DNA from: Sphingopyxis terrae subsp. terrae NBRC 15098
GTDB taxonomy: Bacteria; Pseudomonadota; Alphaproteobacteria; Sphingomonadales; Sphingomonadaceae
Reading direction: 5' to 3'
Length of the DNA: 64,000 nucleotides
NCBI RefSeq assembly: GCF_001598815.1
Contig: NZ_BCZQ01000020.1
Coordinates: 62,001 to 126,000, forward strand
The notes under the pieces are model-generated. The model saw only the letters and a list, made by a program, of their open reading frames with translations. It was not told the origin of the DNA and did not search any database. The translations under genes were made by a program, and so were the position numbers. Positions within the stretch are counted from its first letter, which is position 1. Each line of letters starts with the position of its first letter. This document shows, piece after piece, positions 28,401 through 36,916 of this stretch.

Positions 28401-29867
28401 ATGTCTGATTATCGCATCAAGGGCGAAACCGGCGAGTGGGAGGTCGTGATCGGCCTCGAGGTCCATGCGCAGGTCACCTCCAACGCCAAGCTGTTCTCGG
28501 GCGCCGCGACGGCGTTCGGGGCCGAGCCGAATACGCAGGTCAGCCTTGTCGACGCCGCGATGCCCGGCATGCTGCCGGTGCCGAACCGCGAGTGCATCCG
28601 CCAGGCGGTGCGCACGGGCATGGCGATCGACGCGCAGATCAACAAATGGTCGCGCTTCGACCGCAAGAATTATTTCTACGCCGACCTGCCGCAGGGCTAT
28701 CAGATTTCGCAGCTCTATCATCCGCTTGTCGGCGAAGGTTCGCTGACGATCGAGGCCGATGAGAAGGCCGGAATCGCCGCCGACAAGGTGATCGGAATCG
28801 AGCGTATCCATGTCGAACAGGACGCCGGCAAGCTGATGCACGACCAGCATCCGACGATGTCGTTCGTCGATTTGAACCGTTCGGGCGTCGCGCTGATGGA
28901 AATCGTGTCGAAGCCCGACATGCGCTCGCCCGCCGAGGCCGGGGCCTATGTCCGCAAGCTGCGCGCGATCCTGCGCTATGTCGGATCGTGCGACGGCAAT
29001 ATGGAAGAAGGCTCGATGCGCGCGGACGTGAACGTCAGCGTCCGCAAGCCCGGCGACGAATTCGGCACGCGCACCGAGACAAAGAATGTGAACTCGGTGC
29101 GCTTCGTCATGCAGACGATCGAATATGAAGCAAAGCGCCAGGTCGAGGTGCTGGAGGCCGGCGGCACGGTCGATCAGGAAACGCGCCTCTTCAACCCCGA
29201 CACCGGCACCACGCGGACGATGCGGTCGAAGGAAGACGCGCACGACTATCGCTATTTCCCCGACCCCGACCTGTTGCCGCTCGAACTCGACGATGCGTTC
29301 CTCGCCGAGTGCCGCGACAGCCTGCCCGAACTGCCTGACGCCAAGCGCGCGCGCTACCTGGGGCTGGGCATTTCGGCCTATAACGCCGACGTGCTGACTG
29401 CCGAGGTCGAAAATGCCCGTTGGTTCGACGCGCTGCTCGAAACCGGCGCCGAGCCCAAGGCGGCGGCGAACTGGGTGACCAGCGAGCTGTTCGGAGCGCT
29501 CAACCGGCTCGGCAAGGACATCGGCGATTGCCCCGTGACCCCGGCGCAGGCGGGCGAACTGCTCGGCCTGGTTGCCGACGGCACGATCTCGGGCACGATT
29601 GCGAAACAGGTCTTCGAAAAGATGCTCGAAACCGGCGACGGCGCCGCCGCGATTGTCGATCGCGAGGGCCTCAAGCAGACGAGCGACACGGGCGCGATCG
29701 AGGCGGAAATCGCCAAGGTTCTTGCCGCCAATGCCGACAAGGTCGAGCAGTATAAGGGTGGCAAGGAAGCGCTGTTCGGCTTCTTCGTCGGTCAGACGAT
29801 GAAGGCGATGCAGGGCAAGGCGAACCCGCAGGTCGTGAACGAGCTGCTGAAAAAGGCGCTTTCCTGA
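28401..29867 (+). CDS. gatB: Asp-tRNA(Asn)/Glu-tRNA(Gln) amidotransferase subunit B
   Basis: tRNA-binding and kinase-like subunit of GatCAB, 488 residues. The start [12 protein letters not shown], the [18 protein letters not shown] block, the [11 protein letters not shown] block and the [20 protein letters not shown] region are all typical; the C-terminal YqeY-like domain ends in [14 protein letters not shown]. Start ATG at 28401 follows AAGGAACGAAG. Confidence 0.96.
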   Translation: MSDYRIKGETGEWEVVIGLEVHAQVTSNAKLFSGAATAFGAEPNTQVSLVDAAMPGMLPVPNRECIRQAVRTGMAIDAQINKWSRFDRKNYFYADLPQGYQISQLYHPLVGEGSLTIEADEKAGIAADKVIGIERIHVEQDAGKLMHDQHPTMSFVDLNRSGVALMEIVSKPDMRSPAEAGAYVRKLRAILRYVGSCDGNMEEGSMRADVNVSVRKPGDEFGTRTETKNVNSVRFVMQTIEYEAKRQVEVLEAGGTVDQETRLFNPDTGTTRTMRSKEDAHDYRYFPDPDLLPLELDDAFLAECRDSLPELPDAKRARYLGLGISAYNADVLTAEVENARWFDALLETGAEPKAAANWVTSELFGALNRLGKDIGDCPVTPAQAGELLGLVADGTISGTIAKQVFEKMLETGDGAAAIVDREGLKQTSDTGAIEAEIAKVLAANADKVEQYKGGKEALFGFFVGQTMKAMQGKANPQVVNELLKKALS

Positions 29868-29904
29868 AGGCGCTGGCGATGTTGTTAGGGGAGGGCGGCC
29901 ACCC

Positions 29905-31599
29905 TTAGTCGGCGGACGCCTTCCACACCGTCCGGCCTTCCTTCACCGTTTCCAGCACCCTGATGTCCTTGATGGCATCGACCGGCGTAGTCAGTGGGTT
30001 CTTGTCGAGGATCACGAAGTCGGCGAGCAGCCCGGCCTTTATACGGCCCTTGCGATTCTCCTCGAACACCTGCCAAGCGGGGCCGGTTGTAAGCGCCTGC
30101 AATCCTGCATAGGCGTCAAGTCGCTGGTCGGCGCCGCTGACGACGCCGGTGGGCGAGACGCGCGCCATCGACGTCCAGAGCATGAAGCGCGTGTCGAGCG
30201 GGGTTACGCTGAAATCGCTGTGGTTCGACGCGATGAGGCCCGCCTCGCGCGCGGCGCGGAAGGGGCTGATGAAATCGACCACTTCCTTCGGGAAATTGCT
30301 ACGGTGGACGTCGCCCCAATACCATGTGTGATTTGAAAAATAGGCGGGGCCGACTCCGATGCGGGCGTAGGCGGGCAATTGGTCGGGGCGCTGGAACTGC
30401 GAGTGGATGACGATCGGGCGGCGATCGTCGGCCGCCTTGATCCCCAGCGCATCGAAGCCCTTGATCGCCATATCGATCGCGGCGTCGCCATTGGCGTGGA
30501 CGAATATCTGCCAGCCGCGGTCGTTGACCTTGCGAGCCAGCGTGTCGAACTCTTCCTGGCTGACGATCGACTGCCCGTGCCATGGGTGGTCGCCGCTCGG
30601 GCTGCCGCGTTCGTAATCGCGCGTGAAATAGGCGGTCCGCGCCTGCGGGCTGCCGTCGAGGATGAATTTCACCCCTTCGATCTTCACATGGTCCTGATAG
30701 GTGCGAAATTGAATGTCGGGTTTCGCCAGCAGCGCGTCGAGACTGGTGTAGATCGGCAGCAGCGCAAGATCGATCTTGAGCCGCGCGCGGGCCGCATCGC
30801 TGGTGAAAAAGCCCAAGTCGGCGGGCGAGGTCGCGCCGTCCTGCGCATGGGTATAGCCTTCGGCGAAATAGCGCGCTTGCGCCGCATCGAGCATCGCGAG
30901 CTTTTGCTCCGCCGTCGGCTGCGGCATCGCGGGCAGCATCTGGTACATCGCCTTTTCGAGCAGCACGCCGTTCAGCCGTCCGGCGTCGTCGCGCAGCATC
31001 AGTCCGCCCGGCGGCGGCTGGCTTGCATCCGACAGCCCCGCCGCGGCGAGTGCCGCGCTGTTCGCGACGAGCCCGTGGAGCGAGATGTGCAGCAGGACGA
31101 TCTTGTGATCGGGCGATACCGCGTCGAGCTCGGCGCGGGTGATATGACGCCGCTCTTTCAGCGCTTCGTCATTATATTGCCAGACGACGACCCAGCCGCC
31201 CTTCGGAATGGCGCGCCGCGCGATGAAATCGCGGACCACGCCTTGCAGGCTGGCGATGTCGGTGACGAGCGGTAGCGACTTGTCCCACAGGTCGAGCCCG
31301 CCCGCCATCTGGAGCGCGACGGCGAAATGCGAATGGGCATCGACGAAGCCCGGCAGCATTGTCGAGCCGACAAGATCGTGGATCAGGGCATCCTTGCCCG
31401 CGGCCCGACGCGCGCCCTTTTCGTCGCCAACGAAAAGGATCTTTCCGTCCTTGGCGACGACGGCCTTGGCCAGATGTGGCGTGTCGCCGTCCATCGTGAC
31501 GATCGGTCCGCCGCGATAGATGGTCGGGCGATCCTGTGCGCCGGCCGACTGTGTGGCCAGCGCGGTAAAAAGGGCTAACGCCCCGATGATCTTTTTCAT
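29905..31599 (-). CDS. Secreted amidohydrolase, YtcJ-like
   Basis: A 564-residue metal-dependent hydrolase of amidohydrolase family 3. A signal peptide (MKKIIGALALFTALATQSAGAQ) targets it to the periplasm. The first metal motif is FVDAHSHFA, and IEGVKFILDGSPQARTAYF is the YtcJ-family centre; FVHANGDAAIDMAI and VIHSQFQRPDQL supply further His ligands, and SNHSDFSVTP the late ligand set. Substrate unknown. The ATG at 31599 follows GAGAGAGGGAT. A proline-rich small gene lies upstream on the same strand. Confidence 0.88.
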   Translation of the reverse strand: MKKIIGALALFTALATQSAGAQDRPTIYRGGPIVTMDGDTPHLAKAVVAKDGKILFVGDEKGARRAAGKDALIHDLVGSTMLPGFVDAHSHFAVALQMAGGLDLWDKSLPLVTDIASLQGVVRDFIARRAIPKGGWVVVWQYNDEALKERRHITRAELDAVSPDHKIVLLHISLHGLVANSAALAAAGLSDASQPPPGGLMLRDDAGRLNGVLLEKAMYQMLPAMPQPTAEQKLAMLDAAQARYFAEGYTHAQDGATSPADLGFFTSDAARARLKIDLALLPIYTSLDALLAKPDIQFRTYQDHVKIEGVKFILDGSPQARTAYFTRDYERGSPSGDHPWHGQSIVSQEEFDTLARKVNDRGWQIFVHANGDAAIDMAIKGFDALGIKAADDRRPIVIHSQFQRPDQLPAYARIGVGPAYFSNHTWYWGDVHRSNFPKEVVDFISPFRAAREAGLIASNHSDFSVTPLDTRFMLWTSMARVSPTGVVSGADQRLDAYAGLQALTTGPAWQVFEENRKGRIKAGLLADFVILDKNPLTTPVDAIKDIRVLETVKEGRTVWKASAD

Positions 31600-31609
31600 A
31601 TCCCTCTCT

Positions 31610-31632
31610 CCCGCCGCCTTCTTGGCGGCGGG
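31610..31632 (-). terminator. GC hairpin between the small Pro-rich gene and the amidohydrolase
   Basis: CCCGCCGCC / GGCGGCGGG form a 9-bp stem with a 5-base loop (31610-31632) in the gap between two genes of the same strand. No T-tract follows; it could attenuate transcription from the small gene. Confidence 0.4.
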
Positions 31633-31660
31633 GAAGGGGAACGGTCAAGCGCTTAGCAAG

Positions 31661-31870
31661 CTAAATGTGCTGCGGCGGTGCTTCGTCGGGGCCGCGGCCA
31701 GGCTCATCGATATCGCCGCCGCCGGGGCTTCCGGGTATTTCCTGCGGCTGCCCCGCGGGGTCCTCGTGCGGCGTCGGCTGCACCGGTCGTTCGGGCGGCG
31801 ACTGCGGCTCGATGACATCGGGCTTGGGCTTGGGAAGGGGGTCGGGCAGGCTATTGGTGCCGCTGGTCAT
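31661..31870 (-). CDS. Small proline-rich hypothetical protein
   Basis: 69 residues, with no hydrophobic segment, about one quarter Pro, and many Asp/Glu/Gly residues (PDPLPKPKPDVIEPQSPPERP). No domain is recognised and it is likely disordered. The ATG at 31870 is preceded by GAGGAGACGATC, a strong ribosome site, which is the main reason to accept it. Location and partners unknown. Confidence 0.6.
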   Translation of the reverse strand: MTSGTNSLPDPLPKPKPDVIEPQSPPERPVQPTPHEDPAGQPQEIPGSPGGGDIDEPGRGPDEAPPQHI

Positions 31871-31945
31871 GATCGTCTCCTCAGACTCGATCAACCTATA
31901 GCCGTCTTCATCGTTCCGCTCACGGAATATCGCGGCCTTCCGCCC

Positions 31946-31973
31946 TTGCCCTCGGCCACGCGTCTGCTATAGC
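31946..31973 (+). promoter_or_regulatory. Possible promoter of tRNA-Leu
   Basis: TTGCCC (31946-31951) and TATAGC (31968-31973) are separated by 16 bases, about 65 bases before the tRNA. Both boxes are close to the housekeeping consensus used in alphaproteobacteria. Assigned by eye only. Confidence 0.4.
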
Positions 31974-32039
31974 CCCGCCCGGCCCGCACGGGCGTGCGCG
32001 GCACAGCGCATGGATTCGTGCACCCGGCCGACAGCTCAT

Positions 32040-32124
32040 GCGGGCGTGGCGGAATTGGTAGACGCGCTGGTTTTAGGTACCAGTATCGCAAGATGTGGGG
32101 GTTCGAGTCCCTTCGCCCGCACCA
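32040..32124 (+). tRNA. tRNA-Leu (anticodon UAG)
   Basis: 85 bases with encoded CCA. The acceptor stem is GCGGGCG / CGCCCGC. The anticodon stem CTGGT/ACCAG holds the loop TTTAGGT with TAG at 32074-32076. A long variable arm (as in tRNA-Leu) and the T loop GTTCGAGTC are present. It precedes tig on the same strand. Confidence 0.97.
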
Positions 32125-32212
32125 TGTCCGCAAGAGCGAGGTCGGATAGAAGAACCCAGCTTTCGGGCCGGGTTTGCGATAAGAGATTTTGAGCAAGGAT
32201 AAGACCAAGGCA

Positions 32213-33784
32213 ATGAAGACCGTCGAAACGCTGAACGAAGGCCTGAAGCGCGAATATCGCCTGACCATCACCGCGAAGGACATCGACGCGCGCGTCGATG
32301 ACGAAGTCAAGGCGATCGCGCCGACCGTGCGCATGCCCGGCTTCCGCCCCGGCAAGGTGCCGCCGAACCTGATCCGCAAGATGCACGGCGAAGCGCTGTC
32401 GGCCGACGCGCTGAACAAGGCGATCGACGCCGGCGTGCGCGATCTGATGACGAAGGAAAAGCTTCGTCCGGCGCTCCAGCCCGCTGTGAGCCTGGAAGAC
32501 GGCTATGAGCGCGGCAAGGATGCCGAACTGACGGTTGCGCTCGAAGTGCTGCCCGAAATCGAAGCGCCGTCGATCGACGGGCTGAAGCTCGAACGCTTGA
32601 CCGTCGCGGCCGACGATGCCGCCGTAATGGCCAAGATCGAGGAATTCGCGGCGCAGATGAAGCGCTTTGAAGATGCGCCCAAGACGAAGAAGGCCGCGAC
32701 CGGCGATCAGGTCATCATCGACTTCGCCGGCAGCGTCGATGGCGTCGCCTTCGACGGCGGCACCGGCGAAGACATGGCGGTCGAAATCGGTTCGGGCCAG
32801 CTCATCCCCGGTTTCGAGGATCAGCTCGTCGGTGTGAAGGTCGGTGACGAAAAGACCGTGAAGGTCAGCTTCCCCGACGAGTATCCGGTCGAAAATCTGA
32901 AGGGCAAGCCCGCCGAATTCGCCGTGACGGTGAAGGAAGTGAAGGTTCCGGCCAAAACCGCGATCGACGACGAGTTTGCCAAGTCGCTCGGCCTCGAGAG
33001 CCTTGAGAAGCTCAAGGAGCTGATGCAGGGCCAGGTCGAACAGGAACTCAACGGCCTGACGCGCACCTATATGAAGCGCAAGCTGCTCGACCAGCTCGCC
33101 GCGAGCCACGATTTCGACGTGCCGCCGACGATGGTCGAAGCCGAATTCGGCCAGATCTGGCAGCAGCTCGAACATGAAGCGAGCCACGAAGCCGATCCCG
33201 AGGCGGCGAAGGCTGAACTCGAAAAGGATCGCGACGAATATCGCAGCATCGCGGTACGCCGCGTCCGCCTTGGCCTGCTCCTCTCGGAAATCGGTCAGGC
33301 GCATGGCGTACAGGTCAGCCCGCAGGAAATGCAGCGTCTGGTCATGCAGGCGGCGCAGCAGTATCGCCCCGAAGACCGTCAGCGCTTCGTCGAATATGTC
33401 CAGCAGGACGCGCTCGCCGCGGCGCAGCTTCGCGCTCCGCTGTACGAAGACAAGGTCGTCGACTTCCTGTTCGAAAAGGCGGAAATCAGCGATCGCGAAG
33501 TGACCCGCGAAGAGCTGGAAGCCGCGATCGAGGCTGACGACGATCATGTCCATGGTCCGGGCTGTGGCCACGACCATGATCATGACGCCAAGCCCGCCAA
33601 GAAGGCGGCCGCGAAAAAGCCCGCTGCCAAGAAGGACGCGGTGAAGGAAGAAGCCAAGGCCGAGAAGGCCGAAGCTCCGGCCAAGAAGGCGCCGGCGAAG
33701 AAGGCAGCGGCCAAGGCCGACGCCGAGGAAAAGCCGGCAGCCGCCAAGAAGGCGCCCGCCAAAAAGGCCGCCGCCAAGAAATAA
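32213..33784 (+). CDS. tig: Trigger factor with His-rich and Lys/Ala-rich C-terminal extension
   Basis: Ribosome-bound chaperone and prolyl isomerase. The protein is 523 residues, about 90 longer than usual. An N-terminal ribosome-binding domain with the MPGFRPGKVPPNLIRK loop, the FKBP domain (GDQVIIDFAGSVDGVAFDGG) and the C-terminal arm are all present. After the arm a His-rich patch (HVHGPGCGHDHDHD) and a tail of about 65 residues of Lys/Ala/Pro repeats follow. The His patch could bind nickel or zinc, the tail rRNA (inference). The start ATG at 32213 is chosen by homology of MKTVETLNEGLKREY; an upstream TTG (32189) is less likely. Confidence 0.93.
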   Translation: MKTVETLNEGLKREYRLTITAKDIDARVDDEVKAIAPTVRMPGFRPGKVPPNLIRKMHGEALSADALNKAIDAGVRDLMTKEKLRPALQPAVSLEDGYERGKDAELTVALEVLPEIEAPSIDGLKLERLTVAADDAAVMAKIEEFAAQMKRFEDAPKTKKAATGDQVIIDFAGSVDGVAFDGGTGEDMAVEIGSGQLIPGFEDQLVGVKVGDEKTVKVSFPDEYPVENLKGKPAEFAVTVKEVKVPAKTAIDDEFAKSLGLESLEKLKELMQGQVEQELNGLTRTYMKRKLLDQLAASHDFDVPPTMVEAEFGQIWQQLEHEASHEADPEAAKAELEKDRDEYRSIAVRRVRLGLLLSEIGQAHGVQVSPQEMQRLVMQAAQQYRPEDRQRFVEYVQQDALAAAQLRAPLYEDKVVDFLFEKAEISDREVTREELEAAIEADDDHVHGPGCGHDHDHDAKPAKKAAAKKPAAKKDAVKEEAKAEKAEAPAKKAPAKKAAAKADAEEKPAAAKKAPAKKAAAKK

Positions 33785-33802
33785 GCCCTATATCAGGTGA
33801 AC

Positions 33803-33840
33803 AAAAAGGCCGGGCGGCGTTTCTCTGCCCGGCCTTTTTT
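33803..33840. terminator. Bidirectional rho-independent terminator after tig
   Basis: Stem GGCCGGGC (33808-33815) / GCCCGGCC (33827-33834) with an 11-base loop, AAAAA before and TTTTTT after. It can end tig on the plus strand and, read backwards, transcripts from the minus side. Confidence 0.92.
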
Positions 33841-33943
33841 GTCTCTGGCGGACCACAATGATATCGGCGGCGACGCCGTGCGCGGCGATCATTCTGTGGC
33901 GGCGTTCCTGAACGAGCTCATCGGTCCACCCGGCTCGCCAGGG

Positions 33944-34561
33944 TCAGATCACATCCATATTGTAGCAATGCCAGCTGAAGATGGCGGCGGCGCCGCGGTG
34001 GGGACGCCACGCCTCGCCGATTTCGCGGACGCGCTTCTCGCTCGGGCGTGCATCGAGGCGGAGGATGCGACCCACGGCCTCCTGCACCGCCAGGTCGCCG
34101 GCGGGCCAGATGTCGGCGCGCCCTTCGGCGAAAAGCAGATAGATTTCGGCCGACCAGCGTCCGATGCCCTTGACCTTGGTCAGCAGCGCGATCGCCTCTT
34201 CATCGTCGGCGGGGAGGGCGGCGAAGTCGAGTTCGCCATCGAGTACGAGCTGCGCCAGACTTTTGGCATAGCCCTGTTTTTGCGCCGACAGTCCGCAGGC
34301 ACGAAGGGCATCGAACTCCGCGGCCGCCATTACCTCGGCGGGGCAACCCGCCCCGAACCCCGCCTCCAGCTTGTTCCAGATCGAGGTTGCCGCTGCAACG
34401 CTGACCTGCTGGCCGACGATGGTACGGAGCAACGTCGTATAGCCGGGCTCACGGATGCGCGGTTCGGGATAGCCGGCATTGCCCAGCGCGCGCGCGAAAT
34501 TCGGCTCGCGCGCCGCAAGCGCATCGATCCCGGCGTTCAATTGCTCCTGCGACAGCCCCAT
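33944..34561 (-). CDS. DNA-3-methyladenine glycosylase II (AlkA-type)
   Basis: A 205-residue HhH-GPD base-excision glycosylase. The HhH hairpin TKVKGIGRWSAEIYLL lies at about 128-143, and the catalytic Asp is D156 in WPAGDLAVQEAV. The N-terminal TIVGQQVSVAAATSIW helix is typical. It lacks the N-terminal TBP-like domain of E. coli AlkA and so belongs to the short AlkA group (MAG-like). Start ATG at 34561 follows AAGGAG. It is divergent from the ferredoxin gene. Confidence 0.9.
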   Translation of the reverse strand: MGLSQEQLNAGIDALAAREPNFARALGNAGYPEPRIREPGYTTLLRTIVGQQVSVAAATSIWNKLEAGFGAGCPAEVMAAAEFDALRACGLSAQKQGYAKSLAQLVLDGELDFAALPADDEEAIALLTKVKGIGRWSAEIYLLFAEGRADIWPAGDLAVQEAVGRILRLDARPSEKRVREIGEAWRPHRGAAAIFSWHCYNMDVI

Positions 34562-34660
34562 CGATATTCTCCTTTTGTTCTGAAGGCCGTCATTAGCAAC
34601 GCTTGATTTGCCGCGCAACGCACGACATAGCCCAGCCGAATCGAAACTATGGGGACGAGC

Positions 34661-34978
34661 ATGGCCAAGCTGATTGTCGTGACGCGCGACGGAACCGAAC
34701 ATGAAATCGAGGGCGATACCAGCCTGACCGTGATGGAAAATATCCGCGACGCCGGTTTCGACGAACTGCTCGCGCTGTGCGGCGGCTGCTGCTCGTGCGC
34801 GACCTGCCACGTCCATGTCGAGGCGGGCGACGCCGCGGCGCTTCCGGCGATGAGCGAGGACGAGAATGATCTGCTCGATTCGACCAGCGACCGCGACGAC
34901 ACCTCGCGCCTGTCGTGCCAGATTCCGTTCAGCGACGCGCTCGACGGGCTGAAGGTGCGGATCGCCGCCGAGGATTGA
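34661..34978 (+). CDS. 2Fe-2S ferredoxin (adrenodoxin type)
   Basis: 105 residues. The cluster ligands are C40, C46, C49 and C86 in [11 protein letters not shown] and SRLSCQI (C-x5-C-x2-C plus a distal Cys). Two extra Cys at 43 and 44 inside the loop are unusual but are seen in some sphingomonad ferredoxins. Such proteins donate electrons to cytochromes P450 or ring-hydroxylating oxygenases, or serve in Fe-S work; no such partner is next to it. ATG at 34661 is preceded by GGGGAC; an alternative ATG lies 12 bases upstream. Confidence 0.9.
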   Translation: MAKLIVVTRDGTEHEIEGDTSLTVMENIRDAGFDELLALCGGCCSCATCHVHVEAGDAAALPAMSEDENDLLDSTSDRDDTSRLSCQIPFSDALDGLKVRIAAED

Positions 34979-34985
34979 TCCCATT

Positions 34986-35062
34986 CGTCATCCCGGTGAA
35001 GGCCGGGATCTCGACGGTTCAGCTATAACGCGAAGTTGAGACCCCGGCCTCCGCCGGGGTGG
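34986..35062. repeat. Inverted repeat between ferredoxin gene and rlmB
   Basis: Left arm TCATCCCGGTGAAGGCCGGG and right arm with ACCCCGGCCTCCGCCGGGGT pair with mismatches around a loop of about 30 bases. It lies between the convergent ferredoxin and rlmB genes and may act on both mRNA ends. Confidence 0.8.
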
Positions 35063-35074
35063 CTGCTCATGGGC

Positions 35075-35842
35075 TCAGGCTCCAGCCGTCGCGACCGCGT
35101 AGAGCGCGATCGCCGCAGCATTCGAGATGTTGAGGCTCTCCATCCGCGGCGAGATGGGGAGCTTTGCCAGCACGTCGCAATGTTCCATGACATTGTGCCG
35201 CATACCGTCGCCTTCGGACCCGAGCACCAGCGCGACCTTGCTGCCGTCAAGCGTGTCGCCCAGCGTCGTTTCGGTGTCGCCGGTCAGTCCGATTCGCCAA
35301 TATTGCGCTTCGGCGATTTCCTCGAGCGCCCGCGACAGATTGACGACGCGCACCCACGGCACAGTTTCGAGCGCGCCCGATGCCGAGCGGGCGATCACGC
35401 CGCTTTCGGGCGGGCTGTGGCGGTCCTGCGTGACGATAGCGGCGGCGTCGAAGGCCGCAGCGGAGCGCAGCACGGCGCCGATATTATGCGGATCGGTGAC
35501 CTGGTCGAGGACGACGATCGGCCGCTTGCTCTCCGCATCGACTTCGTCCTGCAAAAGATCGCCGAGATAGATTTCGTCGAGCGGATCGACCTCGATCACC
35601 AAGCCCTGATGCGGAGCATCGCGCGCAACGAGCCGCGCCAAGTCGGCAACGTCGGCAAAACTGATGGGAACAACCGGCGGCAAATCGAGCTGGCCGAGTG
35701 CTTCGCGCGTCCCCCAGATTCGCTTGACGCGACGTTCGGGGTTGGCGAGCGCGGCCAGAACGGCATGGCGTCCCCAGAAACGGACGCCCTGACCGCGCGG
35801 AGTCTGCCCCTGCGGGCGGCGATGACGGGAAAATTGTCTCAT
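35075..35842 (-). CDS. rlmB: 23S rRNA 2'-O-ribose methyltransferase, RlmB/TrmH family
   Basis: SPOUT-fold methyltransferase, 255 residues, that most likely methylates G2251 of 23S rRNA. An N-terminal substrate-binding part (FWGRHAVLAALANP) is followed by the SPOUT motifs VVLDQVTDPHNIGAVLRSAAAF, LVLGSEGDGM and ISPRMESLNISNAAAIALY. Start ATG at 35842 follows GGGAAAGG; further in-frame ATGs at 35860 and 35869 are possible. It is divergent from tRNA-Tyr: the two lie 79 bases apart. Confidence 0.92.
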   Translation of the reverse strand: MRQFSRHRRPQGQTPRGQGVRFWGRHAVLAALANPERRVKRIWGTREALGQLDLPPVVPISFADVADLARLVARDAPHQGLVIEVDPLDEIYLGDLLQDEVDAESKRPIVVLDQVTDPHNIGAVLRSAAAFDAAAIVTQDRHSPPESGVIARSASGALETVPWVRVVNLSRALEEIAEAQYWRIGLTGDTETTLGDTLDGSKVALVLGSEGDGMRHNVMEHCDVLAKLPISPRMESLNISNAAAIALYAVATAGA

Positions 35843-35921
35843 AGCGGCGGCCTTTCCCATGACTGCCATTGACAGGCAAGACTCCTTTCGCCATTGGACC
35901 GCTTCCCAACGCGGACCCCAT

Positions 35922-36008
35922 GGACAGGTGGCCGAGTGGTTAAAGGCAGCAGACTGTAAATCTGCCCGGGTTTCCCGTACGCTGGTTCGAATCCAGCCCT
36001 GTCCACCA
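35922..36008 (+). tRNA. tRNA-Tyr (anticodon GUA)
   Basis: 87 bases with encoded CCA. The acceptor stem is GGACAGG / CCTGTCC. The anticodon stem GCAGA/TCTGC holds loop CTGTAAA with GTA at 35956-35958. A long variable arm and T loop GTTCGAATC are visible. The TTGACA at 35869-35874 may be its -35 box. Confidence 0.97.
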
Positions 36009-36373
36009 CCCTCTGGTCCGAGGGCATCCAACAAGGTCCTGGACATGGCAGAAGGCTTGGCGTGCCATTGCTTGGCTCGGGTCCCTGCGTCCCATTCCAT
36101 ATCACGGCGGCCCAGTAAGAAGTGTAGGGCAAGTTTTTCGACCTCCCGGAATCGAGCTTCCGGGTTTGGCGCGGGTGCGGTAAGCCTATGAAAAAGTTTA
36201 CGATGCCTGGCCATCCTCCACCGAGTGATCGTGACGGGCAGCCAGTGGATGGATGCTTTCCTTACGAGTGTTGCCTTCCGCGTCCGTCGTCGCAATGTCT
36301 TGCGTCGGCACAACTCGCTGGCCGATTATCTCTTCCGGACCGTGCAGACGCGGACGGATCGTGCGGGTCGCCG
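36009..36373. other. Gap after tRNA-Tyr without a supported gene
   Basis: 365 bases. I see one hairpin, CCGGAA / TTCCGG near 36146-36163, which could end the tRNA transcript. An open frame starting with an ATG at 36188 runs on into the opposite gene, but its protein looks like antisense of that gene. No other feature is supported. Confidence 0.5.
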
Positions 36374-36916
36374 CTACTTATTGCACATCCGGCCCTTGCT
36401 CCATTCCAAACCCCGGTTGGCGCGGACGACGCCGCGCATTGTCTCGCGCTCTTCCCCGGAGAGCAGAGGGATGGTTACCCCGGCCGCGACGGCATCGCCG
36501 AACAATTCGCCAAGCTTGCGATCCAGGTCGGCGTCGCTGACCGGCGGTCCCCAGCAAGCATAATGGCCCTGGCAAGCGACGTCGCACGTCCGGCTTACCG
36601 GCTTGCGGGCATATTCTTCACAGGTACAGGCGCATCCCGTGCCTGCCGAGGCTGCTTCGAATTCGGCTTCGCTGATGCAAGCGCGAGCGGGTGGAGGGCC
36701 AAGGACGGGGAGAGGTCCAGGCGCGCCCGGACGAGGTGAGATCCCGTTGCTGTCATCGGTGGCGGTGGGGAGTTCGCGCAACGGCGGCGGCGCGGGCAAG
36801 CGATGCAGTGTTACATTGCCGTCGTAATCCGGCTGTTGTCCGGCCAAGCCGCCCGCCACCGTCAGCGATATACTGGCGGCAGCTAGCGACAATACTGCGG
36901 CGATTTTGCGCTTCAT
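36374..36916 (-). CDS. Secreted Cys-rich protein of unknown function
   Basis: 180 residues. An N-terminal signal peptide (MKRKIAAVLSLAAASISLTVA) is followed by a Pro-rich linker and a Cys-rich middle (CACTCEEYARKPVSRTCDVACQGHYACWGPP) with six Cys in about 30 residues, then a helical end that finishes MCNK. Its VSDADLDRKLGELFGDA resembles VSEADLDAFIRATAA in the partner upstream, which suggests a shared small motif. Its ATG overlaps the stop of the upstream HExxH gene (ATGA), so the two are coupled. No known domain was recognised. Confidence 0.72.
   Translation of the reverse strand: MKRKIAAVLSLAAASISLTVAGGLAGQQPDYDGNVTLHRLPAPPPLRELPTATDDSNGISPRPGAPGPLPVLGPPPARACISEAEFEAASAGTGCACTCEEYARKPVSRTCDVACQGHYACWGPPVSDADLDRKLGELFGDAVAAGVTIPLLSGEERETMRGVVRANRGLEWSKGRMCNK

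Noticed and set aside
36188..36739. Plus-strand open frame starting near 36188
   Set aside because: Most of it is antisense to the Cys-rich secreted protein and it has no ribosome site or signal.
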